Shown here piece by piece: positions 1 through 8,138 of a stretch of 10,452 nucleotides of DNA; position 1 is the stretch's first letter; every line of letters begins with the position of its first letter. Below the pieces are notes generated by a model. That model searched no databases and was not told the DNA's origin. It was given only the letters and a program-made list of their open reading frames with translations. The position numbers and the translations under genes are program-made. Source of the DNA: a bacterium (GTDB taxonomy: Bacteria > SM23-31 > JAUVVT01); contig JAUVVT010000023.1 of the NCBI GenBank assembly GCA_030604505.1, positions 1 through 10,452 on the forward strand, in the 5' to 3' direction.

Positions 1-1
1 A

Positions 2-2737
2 TACAGACTAAATAAAAAATTAAATCTCAATGTTGGTATGGACGTGACTGTGCTGACTAATGTGGATATAGTAGAAATAATAAAATATTTATTAGAGTTA
101 AAGGCTGGTAAGAAAGATTCAGATGATATAGACCATTTGGGAAACAGACGTGTTAAAACAGTGGGCGAGCAGCTCGCAGCACAGTTTAGTGTGGGATTAG
201 CAAGAATGGCTCGAACAATTAAAGAGCGGATGAATATACGTGATAGCGAAACTCTTACTCCTCAGGAACTGATTAATGCCAGAACTATTTCTTCTGTAAT
301 AAATACATTTTTCGGCACAAGCCAGCTTTCTCAGTTTATGGATCAAACAAATCCTCTTTCTGAATTGACACATAAGAGAAGATTAAGTGCTCTTGGACCG
401 GGAGGATTAACAAGGGAGCGTGCGGGATTTGAAGTCAGAGATGTCCATTATACTCATTATGGGAGACTGTGTCCAATAGAAACTCCTGAAGGTCCTAATA
501 TCGGGTTAATTTCTTCGATGTGTATTTATGCCAGAATAAATGAGCTTGGTTTTATTGAAACACCTTATAGAAAGAAAGAGGGTAGTAAGGTTACGGGTAA
601 AATAGTTTATCTTACAGCAGACGACGAGGATAATTATGTTATAGCGCAAGCCAACACACCTTTGACACCGGATGGAAAGATTGGCAGAGATAAAGTTAAG
701 GCAAGAATTAAGGGAGACTTTCCTGTAGAAGAACCTGCAAATATTGATTTTATGGATGTAGCTCCCTGCCAGATAACAAGCGCAGCGGCGGCTTTAATAC
801 CTTTTTTAGAACATGATGATGCAAACAGGGCTTTGATGGGGTCTAATATGCAGCGTCAGTCTGTTCCTTTATTATCTCCTAAGACACCTTATGTTGGAAC
901 CGGCTTAGAGAAAAAGGTAGCCAGAGATTCAAGAACTTTGATAATCTCAAAAACTAACGGAAAAGTTACAAAGGTTTCTGCAACTGAAATTGTGGTTGAA
1001 AATGATGTTGACCAATCAGAAGATGATAAAAGAAAATTAACGAAGTTTGATGATGCTAATTACACCAATTATAATTTAACAAAGTTTTTTAGGACGAATC
1101 AGGATACTTCCATTAATCAAAGGCCCATTGTAAAAATTGGCGATTCTGTTAAGGTTGGAAATGTCCTTGCTGATGGATGTGCTACAGATAAAGGAGAACT
1201 TGCACTCGGCAGAAATATTCTTGTGGCATTTATGCCCTGGAAAGGATATAATTTTGAAGATGCTATTGTTGTGAGTGAAAAGGTGATAAAGGATGATTTA
1301 TTTACTTCTGTGCATATAGAAGAATATGAATTGCGTGTAAGAGATACGAAAAGAGGAGAAGAGGATTTAACAAGAGAGATACCAAATGTCAGTGAGGAGG
1401 CAACAAAGGACCTTGATGAGAATGGAATCATAAGAGTTGGTGCTGAAGTTAATGCAGGTGATATAATAGTGGGAAAGGTTACTCCAAAAGGTGAGACAGA
1501 TCCGACTCCGGAGGAAAAATTACTAAAAGCGATTTTTGGTGATAAAGCGGGTGATGTTAAGGATGCATCTTTGAAGGCACCCCCGGGAATGAAGGGAATA
1601 GTTATAAATACAAAGTTATTTTCAAGAAAGAATAAAGATTCTGCAACAAAAAAAGAAGATAAGAAAAAGCTTGATAAAATTGAGAAGGAATTTAAGAAAA
1701 TAATTCAGTCGTTAAATGAATTAAGAAATGAAAAAATATTGGCACTTATTTTGAACAAAAAATCGAACGAAATTAAAAATAAAGATAATGATAAAAAACT
1801 GATTAAAAGTGGAACCAAATTAACAAAAGAAGTTTTAAAGGATATAGATTTTTCAAATGTTGACCTTGATGCCGAATGGACAAATGATTCGGGAACAAAT
1901 AAGATGATAAGGGAATTATTCGAGGAGTATAATAAGTTGCTGAATAAATATGATGAAGAACATAAGAGGAAAAAATATAAGATAATGGTGGGTGATGAGC
2001 TGCCTCCCGGAATAGTCCAGCTTGCAAAGGTGTATATTTCAAAAAAGAAAAAACTCTCCGTAGGTGATAAGATGGCGGGAAGGCACGGTAATAAAGGTGT
2101 TATTGCAAAAATAGTTCCGGTTGAAGATATGCCATATTTGCCTGACGGAAGGGTTGTTGATATTGTTCTGAATCCGCTGGGTGTTCCATCACGTATGAAT
2201 TTAGGACAAATATTTGAAACAGCTCTTGGTTTGGCTGCGGATAGATTGGGAATTTATTATTCGACTCCGGTTTTCGATGGAGCTTCAATATATGAGGTTA
2301 AAGAGGAACTGAAAAGGGCAGGTTTTTCTGATGATGGAAAGACGGTATTGTATGATGGACAGGATGGTAAACCTTTTGACCAGAGGATTACTGTGGGATA
2401 TATATATATGATGAAACTTTCCCATCTTGCTGACGATAAGATACATGCACGGTCAATTGGTCCATATTCATTAATAACACAACAGCCTCTTGGTGGAAAG
2501 GCACAGTTCGGTGGGCAGAGATTTGGAGAAATGGAGGTTTGGGCATTAGAAGCCTATGGTGCTGCACATACACTCCAGGAAATTTTAACAGTCAAATCAG
2601 ATGATGTAAACGGAAGAGCAAAAGTGTACGAATCTATTGTGAAGGGTGAAAATTTACCAGAAGCAGGAATACCAGAGTCTTTTAATGTATTGTTCAGAGA
2701 ACTTCAGGGATTGTGTCTTGATGTCAAAGCAGAATAA
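2..2737 (+). CDS. rpoB: DNA-directed RNA polymerase subunit beta, 5'-truncated by the window edge
   Basis: Beta subunit of RNA polymerase, which with beta' forms the catalytic core and binds rifamycins. The frame is open from base 2, so the first ATG (38) is internal. About 911 residues are present, corresponding to E. coli beta from roughly residue 410 to the end. Visible blocks in order: DDIDHLGNRRVKTVGEQ; the rifampicin cluster with SQLSQFMDQ and THKRR (311-410); PIETPEGPNIGLI; FLEHDDANRALMG; GYNFEDAIVVSE; GKVTPKGET; a Lys-rich, coiled-coil-like insert (about 1620-1980); KMAGRHGNKG; LNPLGVPSRMN; and the C-terminal clamp-anchor block GEMEVWALEAYGAA. Asp (341-343), His (371-373) and Ser (386-388) equal E. 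coli D516, H526 and S531, all wild type, so no rifampicin-resistance change is seen in the main cluster. The large E. coli insert after PSRMN is absent, as in FCB bacteria. The stop is TAA; rpoC follows after 99 bp. Confidence 0.98.
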   Translation, partial: YRLNKKLNLNVGMDVTVLTNVDIVEIIKYLLELKAGKKDSDDIDHLGNRRVKTVGEQLAAQFSVGLARMARTIKERMNIRDSETLTPQELINARTISSVINTFFGTSQLSQFMDQTNPLSELTHKRRLSALGPGGLTRERAGFEVRDVHYTHYGRLCPIETPEGPNIGLISSMCIYARINELGFIETPYRKKEGSKVTGKIVYLTADDEDNYVIAQANTPLTPDGKIGRDKVKARIKGDFPVEEPANIDFMDVAPCQITSAAAALIPFLEHDDANRALMGSNMQRQSVPLLSPKTPYVGTGLEKKVARDSRTLIISKTNGKVTKVSATEIVVENDVDQSEDDKRKLTKFDDANYTNYNLTKFFRTNQDTSINQRPIVKIGDSVKVGNVLADGCATDKGELALGRNILVAFMPWKGYNFEDAIVVSEKVIKDDLFTSVHIEEYELRVRDTKRGEEDLTREIPNVSEEATKDLDENGIIRVGAEVNAGDIIVGKVTPKGETDPTPEEKLLKAIFGDKAGDVKDASLKAPPGMKGIVINTKLFSRKNKDSATKKEDKKKLDKIEKEFKKIIQSLNELRNEKILALILNKKSNEIKNKDNDKKLIKSGTKLTKEVLKDIDFSNVDLDAEWTNDSGTNKMIRELFEEYNKLLNKYDEEHKRKKYKIMVGDELPPGIVQLAKVYISKKKKLSVGDKMAGRHGNKGVIAKIVPVEDMPYLPDGRVVDIVLNPLGVPSRMNLGQIFETALGLAADRLGIYYSTPVFDGASIYEVKEELKRAGFSDDGKTVLYDGQDGKPFDQRITVGYIYMMKLSHLADDKIHARSIGPYSLITQQPLGGKAQFGGQRFGEMEVWALEAYGAAHTLQEILTVKSDDVNGRAKVYESIVKGENLPEAGIPESFNVLFRELQGLCLDVKAE

Positions 2738-2776
2738 TTTTTAGTTATAATAGAAAACCGGTATTTATAGATTTTT

Positions 2777-2804
2777 TTGATTTTTAAGAAAATTAATTTA
2801 TAAT
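2777..2804 (+). promoter_or_regulatory. Possible sigma70-type promoter before rpoC
   Basis: TTGATT (2777-2782) and a perfect TATAAT (2799-2804) are separated by 16 bp inside the rpoB-rpoC spacer. Transcription would start near 2811, about 26 nt before the preferred rpoC start and just upstream of its ribosome binding site. The -35 match is 4 of 6. The spacer is very AT-rich, so a -10 match alone means little; the spacing of the pair is what gives it weight. If the host's main sigma factor prefers the Bacteroidota TAnnTTTG element, this site may be inert. Confidence 0.27.
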
Positions 2805-2823
2805 CAATATAATTGAAATATTT

Positions 2824-2831
2824 GGAAGGGG
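2824..2831 (+). promoter_or_regulatory. Ribosome binding site that decides the rpoC start
   Basis: GGAAGGGG ends 5 nt before TTG 2837. It lies downstream of the other in-frame TTG codons at 2813 and 2822, so those two would have no ribosome binding site of their own. This places the start at 2837. Confidence 0.7.
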
Positions 2832-2836
2832 ATAAC

Positions 2837-5800
2837 TTGATAACAAGAAATGTAGGAGGCAAAAGATTTTCAAAGATTTCGATAAGTTTAGCTTCACCAG
2901 ATACGATACTTGCAAAGTCGTATGGTGAGGTTCTGAAACCTGAAACAATAAACTATCGTTCTTTTAAACCTGAAAAGGACGGGCTTTTTTGTGAGAAGAT
3001 TTTTGGTCCGGTACGTGACTGGGAATGTCACTGTGGTAAATATAAAAGGGTTCGATATAAGGGTATAATTTGTGATAGGTGTGGTGTGGAAATTACTCTT
3101 AAGAGTGTGAGACGTGAGAGAATGGGGCATATTGTTCTTGCAACGCCGGTTGTCCATATATGGTATTTCAGGTCGATGCCAAGTAAGGTTTCATATTTGC
3201 TTGGAATAAACGCCAAAGACCTTGAAAAAGTTATTTATTATGAGTCCTATGTTGTAACAGACCCCGGCGGTTCCGAATTGCGATATAAGGAATTAATATC
3301 GGAAGAAGAATATTTCCGGTTGATGAGTGAATATTATAGTGATGATAAGAAAAATAATAAAAATGTATTTACTGCAAAGATTGGTGGAGAAGCAGTAAAG
3401 GAACTTTTAAAGCAAGTTGACCTTCAAGTTCTTTCTAAAGAGCTTAGGTATCAGGTAAAGGTTGAAACTTCCGTTCAAAGAAAAAATGAGGCATTGAAAC
3501 GTCTTAAGATTGTTGAATCATTTATACCTAAAGATGGGGATTTGATTAACAAGCCAGAATGGATGATATTGGATGTTATACCCGTTGTACCTCCGGAATT
3601 AAGACCGCTTGTTCCTCTCGAAGGTGGAAGGTTTGCAACATCTGACCTGAATGATTTATACCGAAGAGTAATAATTCGTAACAACCGTCTAAAGAAACTG
3701 ATAGAAATAAAGGCACCTGAAATAATCTTAAGGAACGAGAAACGGATGCTTCAGGAAGCGGTTGATTCACTTTTTGATAATGGTAGAAAAGCCACTGCTG
3801 TTAAAAGCGACGGAAACAGACCATTGAAATCATTGAGCGATATGCTTAAAGGTAAACAAGGTCGTTTTCGCCAAAACCTATTGGGGAAGAGAGTTGATTA
3901 TTCCGGAAGATCAGTAATAGTGGTAGGTCCTGAACTTAAGTTGTACGAGTGCGGGCTGCCAAAGACTATGGCTGTTGAACTATTTAAGCCTTTTATCATA
4001 AGAAAATTAGTAGAACGTGGAATTGTTAAGACTGTAAAGAGCGCAAAAAAATTAGTTGATAGAAGAGACAGAGAAATCTGGGATATTTTGGAAACTATTA
4101 TTGATGACCATCCAGTTTTGCTTAACCGTGCCCCTACACTTCACCGTCTTGGTATACAGGCTTTTCAGCCGGTACTGGTTGAAGGGAAAGCTATAAGGAT
4201 TCATCCGCTTGTTTGCGCAGCATTCAATGCCGACTTTGACGGAGACCAGATGGCAGTACATATTCCTTTATCTTTTGAATCTCAGGTAGAGACCAAACTT
4301 CTGATGCTTTCGAGCCATAATATACTTTCACCGGCAAACGGGAGACCTGTTGCAATCCCAAGTCAGGATATAGTCTTGGGATGTTATTATTTAACCAAAG
4401 TAAAGCCCGGCAGTAAAGGAGAAGGCAAATTATTTTCCTCCGATAATGAGGTAATGATAGCATATGATAATGAAGTTATTGACATTCATGCAAAAGTCAA
4501 GGTAAGAATGAATGGAAAGGTAATTGAGACCACGCCTGGAAGGATAATATTTAATAAAAGTCTTCCGAAAGATTTTGAGTTCGTTAACGAACTCCTTGCA
4601 AAAAAAAGAATAGAGGAGATTGTTTATGTAATATATAGAAAGTTCGGAGTCTATGAAACCTCAAGATTTCTTGATGAATTAAAGGATGTTGGTTTCAAAT
4701 ATGCAACTGACGGTGGTATTTCAGTCGGTTTGGATGATGTTATCGTTCCGGAAGAGAAAGGCAACTTAATCGAAAAAGCAACAGAACAAGTTGAAGAAAT
4801 TAAAAGCAATTATGAAAAAGGAATTTTAACCGAAGGTGAAAAATACAATCAGGTTATAGATATCTGGACTTATACGACGAACAAAGTTGCAAAGACAATG
4901 TTTGACAGATTGAGTTATTCGGAAGATGGATTTAATCCAATATTCATGATGGCAGATTCCGGAGCAAGAGGAAGTAAAGAACAGATAAGACAGCTTGCAG
5001 GAATGAGAGGTTTGATGGCAAAGCCGCAGAAGAGTATGACAGGAAGAACGGGTGAAATTATTGAAGATCCCATAATAGCGAATTTTAAAGACGGGCTTTC
5101 GGTTTTAGAATATTTTATATCTACTCATGGTGCGAGAAAAGGACTTGCCGATACCGCACTCAAGACAGCCGATGCCGGTTATCTTACCAGAAGACTGGTT
5201 GATGTCGCCCAGGATGTAATTATTAATGAGCGAGATTGCGGCACTATTCTCGGAATTGAGATTACTGCATTAAAAGAAGGTGAAGAAATAATAGAGCCGC
5301 TCGGTGATAGGATTATTGGAAGGGTGGCTGTGGAGGATATTATAGACCCAATAAGCGATAAAGTAATTGTTGAAGCAGGGAAACTGATAGATGAAGTAGA
5401 TGCTAAAAATATTTCAGAGACATCTATTGAATCTGTCAATATCAGGTCGGTATTGACGTGTGAATCCAGAAGAGGGGTGTGTGCAAATTGCTACGGCAGG
5501 AATCTCGCGACAGGAAAGTCGGTGGATAATGGAGAAGCAGTTGGAGTAATAGCTGCACAGAGTATTGGTGAACCGGGTACACAGCTGACTTTGAGGACTT
5601 TCCATATAGGTGGAACTGCAAGCAGAATAACAGCTCAGTCTAAGGCAATTGCCAAATATGAAGGAACGGTTAAATATGAAAACTTAAAATATGTAGTTCA
5701 AGATGATGGTTCGATTATAGCACTTGTCCGAAATGGAATGATTTATATTATGGATGAAAACAACAGAGTATTAGGGCGTTATATTGTTACTTATGGAGCA

Positions 5801-7069
5801 AATGTAATGGTTAAGGATAGTGATACTGTGAAGAAAGGACAAGTACTATTTAGATGGGATCCATATTCGGGAGTTATTTTGGCTGATAAAGCCGGAATTG
5901 CAAAATTTTCAGATGTTAAGGAAAATATTACTTTCAGAGAAGAACTTGATGACCAGACAGGTCTAAAACAGAGAGTTGTCATTGAATCAAGGAACCGAAA
6001 TTTGAATCCGAGAATACAGATTATTAATGAAGAAGGAAAGAGGGTAGGTAATTACATTATTCCTACCAAATCAAGGTTAATGGTGAGGGAAGGTGATAGT
6101 ATTAGAGCCGGTGACATACTTGTGAAGATTCCCAAGGAATCAACAAAAACAAAAGATATAACTGGTGGACTTCCAAGAGTGGCTGAGTTATTTGAAGCGA
6201 GAAAACCGAAAGACCCCGCTATTGTTTGCGAAATAGATGGATTTGTAAAGTTTGGTAGTATTAAGAGAGGAATTAGAGAATTAATTGTAACCGGAAAACA
6301 GGGTGATGAAAAAATTTATATGATTCCTCATGGAAAGCATGTTTTGGTTCAGGATGGAGATGAAGTAACATCAGGTGAGAGGCTTACAGACGGGTCAGTA
6401 ACACCACAGGATATTCTCAGAATAAAAGGAGCAAAGGTTGTGCAGGAATATCTCGTGAATGAAATTCAGGAAGTTTATAGGCTTCAAGGTGTTAGGATTA
6501 ACGATAAGCATATTGAAGTAATTGTACGGCAGATGTTACAGAGAATAAAAATCGAAGATTCTGGCGATACATATTACCTTGAAGGTGACCATGTAGACAA
6601 GCATATAATTTTAGAGGAAAATGAAAAGATAAGCTCTATGGTAGTTATAACAGAATCGGGTGATACAAGATTTAAAAAAGGTGATATTGCAAAGAAATTT
6701 GAAGTTGAAAGGATCAATGAGAGACTTAAAAAACAGGATAAAGATATTATCAAATTTAATGCAGCCCGGCCAGCTACTTTTCAACCTATGCTTTTGGGAA
6801 TTACTCAAGCTTCATTAAGTACGGAGAGCTTTATTTCTGCAGCTTCATTCCAAGAAACAACAAAGGTTCTTACCGATGCTGCTATTGAAGGTAAAATTGA
6901 CCATTTGGTTGGCTTAAAAGAAAATGTTATAATGGGTCATTTAATTCCTGCAGGAACCGGACTTAAGAGCTATATGAATTTAAGAGTAGAGGCAGAAGAG
7001 CTCCCAGAAGGTGATGAAGAATTAGAAGAAGAAGCAAAGAAAGAACTTATTTCTATTAATAATAAATGA
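2837..7069 (+). CDS. rpoC: DNA-directed RNA polymerase subunit beta'
   Basis: Beta' subunit, carrying the catalytic Mg site of RNA polymerase. TTG 2837 is chosen because GGAAGGGG sits 5 nt upstream; the protein is then 1410 residues, and an earlier TTG at 2813 would add only eight. Domains in order (numbered from TTG 2837): clamp zinc site Cys64, 66, 79, 82; the NADFDGDQM catalytic loop with Asp466, 468, 470; the MADSGARGSKEQIRQLAGMRG block; bridge helix from about 755 (SVLEYFISTHGARKGLADTA); second zinc site Cys801, 875, 882, 885; trigger loop GEPGTQLTLRTFHIGG with His923; a large insert of barrel-like repeats within the trigger loop (about 935-1100, equivalent to E. coli SI3); then DITGGLPRVAELFEAR (from 1107) and the C-terminal region ending in an acidic tail. 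All catalytic and metal-binding residues are present. Leu919 takes the place of E. coli Met932. Presumably co-transcribed with rpoB, possibly boosted by the promoter at 2777. The stop is TGA. Confidence 0.97.
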   Translation: MITRNVGGKRFSKISISLASPDTILAKSYGEVLKPETINYRSFKPEKDGLFCEKIFGPVRDWECHCGKYKRVRYKGIICDRCGVEITLKSVRRERMGHIVLATPVVHIWYFRSMPSKVSYLLGINAKDLEKVIYYESYVVTDPGGSELRYKELISEEEYFRLMSEYYSDDKKNNKNVFTAKIGGEAVKELLKQVDLQVLSKELRYQVKVETSVQRKNEALKRLKIVESFIPKDGDLINKPEWMILDVIPVVPPELRPLVPLEGGRFATSDLNDLYRRVIIRNNRLKKLIEIKAPEIILRNEKRMLQEAVDSLFDNGRKATAVKSDGNRPLKSLSDMLKGKQGRFRQNLLGKRVDYSGRSVIVVGPELKLYECGLPKTMAVELFKPFIIRKLVERGIVKTVKSAKKLVDRRDREIWDILETIIDDHPVLLNRAPTLHRLGIQAFQPVLVEGKAIRIHPLVCAAFNADFDGDQMAVHIPLSFESQVETKLLMLSSHNILSPANGRPVAIPSQDIVLGCYYLTKVKPGSKGEGKLFSSDNEVMIAYDNEVIDIHAKVKVRMNGKVIETTPGRIIFNKSLPKDFEFVNELLAKKRIEEIVYVIYRKFGVYETSRFLDELKDVGFKYATDGGISVGLDDVIVPEEKGNLIEKATEQVEEIKSNYEKGILTEGEKYNQVIDIWTYTTNKVAKTMFDRLSYSEDGFNPIFMMADSGARGSKEQIRQLAGMRGLMAKPQKSMTGRTGEIIEDPIIANFKDGLSVLEYFISTHGARKGLADTALKTADAGYLTRRLVDVAQDVIINERDCGTILGIEITALKEGEEIIEPLGDRIIGRVAVEDIIDPISDKVIVEAGKLIDEVDAKNISETSIESVNIRSVLTCESRRGVCANCYGRNLATGKSVDNGEAVGVIAAQSIGEPGTQLTLRTFHIGGTASRITAQSKAIAKYEGTVKYENLKYVVQDDGSIIALVRNGMIYIMDENNRVLGRYIVTYGANVMVKDSDTVKKGQVLFRWDPYSGVILADKAGIAKFSDVKENITFREELDDQTGLKQRVVIESRNRNLNPRIQIINEEGKRVGNYIIPTKSRLMVREGDSIRAGDILVKIPKESTKTKDITGGLPRVAELFEARKPKDPAIVCEIDGFVKFGSIKRGIRELIVTGKQGDEKIYMIPHGKHVLVQDGDEVTSGERLTDGSVTPQDILRIKGAKVVQEYLVNEIQEVYRLQGVRINDKHIEVIVRQMLQRIKIEDSGDTYYLEGDHVDKHIILEENEKISSMVVITESGDTRFKKGDIAKKFEVERINERLKKQDKDIIKFNAARPATFQPMLLGITQASLSTESFISAASFQETTKVLTDAAIEGKIDHLVGLKENVIMGHLIPAGTGLKSYMNLRVEAEELPEGDEELEEEAKKELISINNK

Positions 7070-7117
7070 TTTTTGTAATTTAATGGTTTAATTTATTAGT
7101 ATCATAAAAAAAAATGT

Positions 7118-7125
7118 AAAGGAGG
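7118..7125 (+). promoter_or_regulatory. Strong ribosome binding site fixing the TTG start of rpsL
   Basis: AAAGGAGG ends 4 nt before TTG 7130. The only nearby ATG (7114) is followed at once by TAA, and no other in-frame start precedes the conserved PTVNQLVR, so the TTG start is well supported. Confidence 0.85.
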
Positions 7126-7129
7126 ATAC

Positions 7130-7510
7130 TTGCCTACAGTAAATCAGTTAGTTCGCCACAGAAGAAAGAAGATTTTAAAGAAAACCCTTGCACCGGCAAT
7201 AAGCGGTTCACCTCAGAAAAGGGGAGTTTGCACAAGGGTTTATACTTCAACACCAAAGAAACCGAATTCTGCATTAAGAAAAGTTGCAAGAGTTAGGTTG
7301 ACAAATGGGATAGAAGTAACATCTTATATTCCTGGCGAAGGACACAATCTACAGGAACATTCAATTGTGTTAGTAAGAGGAGGAAGGGTAAAAGACCTTC
7401 CTGGAGTGAGATATCATATTGTCAGAGGAACTCTTGATACCAGTGGCGTATCGGACCGGAAACAAGGAAGGTCAAAATATGGTGTTAAAAAACCAAAACA
7501 ATCAATTTAG
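7130..7510 (+). CDS. rpsL: 30S ribosomal protein S12
   Basis: S12 lies at the interface side of the 30S decoding centre and helps check codon-anticodon pairing. The protein is 126 residues, close to the usual 124, and matches the family along its whole length: PTVNQLVR at the start, PQKRGVCTRVYT, TPKKPNSALRKV, GEGHNLQEHS, GGRVKDLPGVRYH, and SKYGVKKPK near the end. Lys43 and Lys88 correspond to E. coli Lys42 and Lys87 (mature numbering), so the classic streptomycin-resistance positions are wild type. Asp89 is the residue that RimO methylthiolates in some bacteria. Translation starts at TTG behind AAAGGAGG. It follows rpoC by 60 bp and precedes rpsG by 25 bp, so rpsL and rpsG are almost certainly one transcript. 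No convincing promoter was found in the rpoC-rpsL spacer. Confidence 0.98.
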   Translation: MPTVNQLVRHRRKKILKKTLAPAISGSPQKRGVCTRVYTSTPKKPNSALRKVARVRLTNGIEVTSYIPGEGHNLQEHSIVLVRGGRVKDLPGVRYHIVRGTLDTSGVSDRKQGRSKYGVKKPKQSI

Positions 7511-7535
7511 TTATTAAGTAAAGAAGGGAATATCA

Positions 7536-8006
7536 ATGCCGCGTAGGAAAAAAATAGTAGAAAGAGAAATATTGCCAGATCCTAAGTATAACAGCGTTTT
7601 AGTATCAAAATTTTTAAACTGTCTAATGGGTAAAGGTAAGAAAGGTATTGCCGAACATATATTTTATGATTCTATGGAAATTGTTCAAAAGAAAACCAAA
7701 AAAAGCGGAATGGAGATTTTCAAAAAAGCTATAGATAATATACAACCGTTGATTGAGGTTAAATCAAGAAGGGTTGGTGGAGCAACTTATCAGATACCTG
7801 TTGAGATAAGGGCGAAAAGGAAATTGGCACTTGCAATGAGATGGATTATTGGTTTTGCAAGAATCAGAAGCGGTAAATCTATGACAGATAAATTAGCAGC
7901 GGAGATAATTGATGCGGCTAATAGAGAAGGCGCTTCTATTAAAAAGAGAGAAGATACTCATAAGATGGCAGAAGCAAATAAAGCTTTTGCTCATTTTAAA
8001 TGGTAG
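7536..8006 (+). CDS. rpsG: 30S ribosomal protein S7
   Basis: S7 binds the 3' major domain of 16S rRNA, starts assembly of the 30S head, and lines the mRNA exit/E-site. The 156-residue length is typical. Seen in the sequence: the basic N-terminus MPRRKK followed by DPKYNSVLVSKFLN, the conserved beta-hairpin region EVKSRRVGGATYQIPVEIR, the helix KRKLALAMRWII, and the C-terminal AEANKAFAHFKW. The ATG start has GAAGGGA 6 nt upstream (7523-7529). It lies 25 bp after rpsL, as in the usual str operon. S7 is the translational repressor of its own operon in E. coli; I did not identify an equivalent binding site here. A 132-bp spacer with repeats separates it from fusA. Confidence 0.98.
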   Translation: MPRRKKIVEREILPDPKYNSVLVSKFLNCLMGKGKKGIAEHIFYDSMEIVQKKTKKSGMEIFKKAIDNIQPLIEVKSRRVGGATYQIPVEIRAKRKLALAMRWIIGFARIRSGKSMTDKLAAEIIDAANREGASIKKREDTHKMAEANKAFAHFKW

Positions 8007-8018
8007 TTTGTATATTTG
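7986..8018 (+). promoter_or_regulatory. Possible Bacteroidota-type promoter for fusA
   Basis: TTTG (7986-7989) and TATATTTG (8011-8018) are 21 bp apart. This fits the Bacteroidota housekeeping consensus of TTTG near -33 and TAnnTTTG near -7, with a spacer of about 17-23 bp. The -33 part lies inside the end of rpsG. Transcription would begin a few bases after 8018, leaving a leader of about 115 nt before fusA. The match is exact at all specified positions, but such motifs do arise by chance in AT-rich DNA, and the host phylum is not proven. Confidence 0.33.
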
Positions 8019-8088
8019 CGATTTACGAATAGAGAATTTTCACTTTTACTAAATCGTAAATCTAAAATCGTAATTCGTAAATTGTATA
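8016..8088 (+). repeat. Degenerate 7-bp repeat array, an inverted block then a direct block
   Basis: Read in sevens, 8047-8088 gives TACTAAA, TCGTAAA, TCTAAAA, TCGTAAT, TCGTAAA, TTGTATA: six in-phase units close to TCGTAAA. Upstream, 8016-8036 gives TTGCGAT, TTACGAA, TAGAGAA, which look like reverse-complement units. The two blocks form an inverted repeat: ATTTACGAAT (8021-8030) is the exact reverse complement of ATTCGTAAAT (8073-8082). With one flanking G-U and one C-G pair the arms reach 12 bp, around a 42-nt loop. No T-run follows, so it does not look like an intrinsic terminator. It accounts for much of the unusually long rpsG-fusA spacer. Confidence 0.6.
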
Positions 8089-8138
8089 TGATACAGGTAA
8101 TTTTATCGGTTATAGAGAAAGGACTATTGATATAGGAA

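Noticed and set aside
311..410. Rifampicin resistance in rpoB
   Set aside because: The residues equal to E. coli D516, H526 and S531 are all wild type. S12 likewise has wild-type Lys43 and Lys88, so no streptomycin resistance is suggested.
1117..1431. Open frames on the minus strand opposite rpoB, rpoC and fusA (for example 1117-1431, 5179-5439, 8166-8492)
   Set aside because: They lie entirely inside strongly conserved genes read on the + strand, show no recognisable protein family, and are low-complexity translations of the opposite strand.
1620..1980. Lys-rich, poorly conserved stretch in rpoB as a foreign insertion
   Set aside because: Its position and the motifs that flank it agree with the variable coiled-coil insert normal in this part of beta in FCB bacteria; the frame is intact.
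2746..2751. TATAAT just after the rpoB stop as a -10 element
   Set aside because: The nearest TTGATG (2718-2723) is 22 bp away, too far, and the region is so AT-rich that the hexamer alone is not informative.
2813..2815. TTG 2813 as the start of rpoC
   Set aside because: It lies upstream of the only good ribosome binding site (2824-2831), has none of its own, and adds eight residues with no resemblance to beta' N-termini.
8019..8084. Inverted repeat as an intrinsic terminator after rpsG
   Set aside because: The loop is 42 nt, the stem is AT-rich and no T-run follows the right arm.
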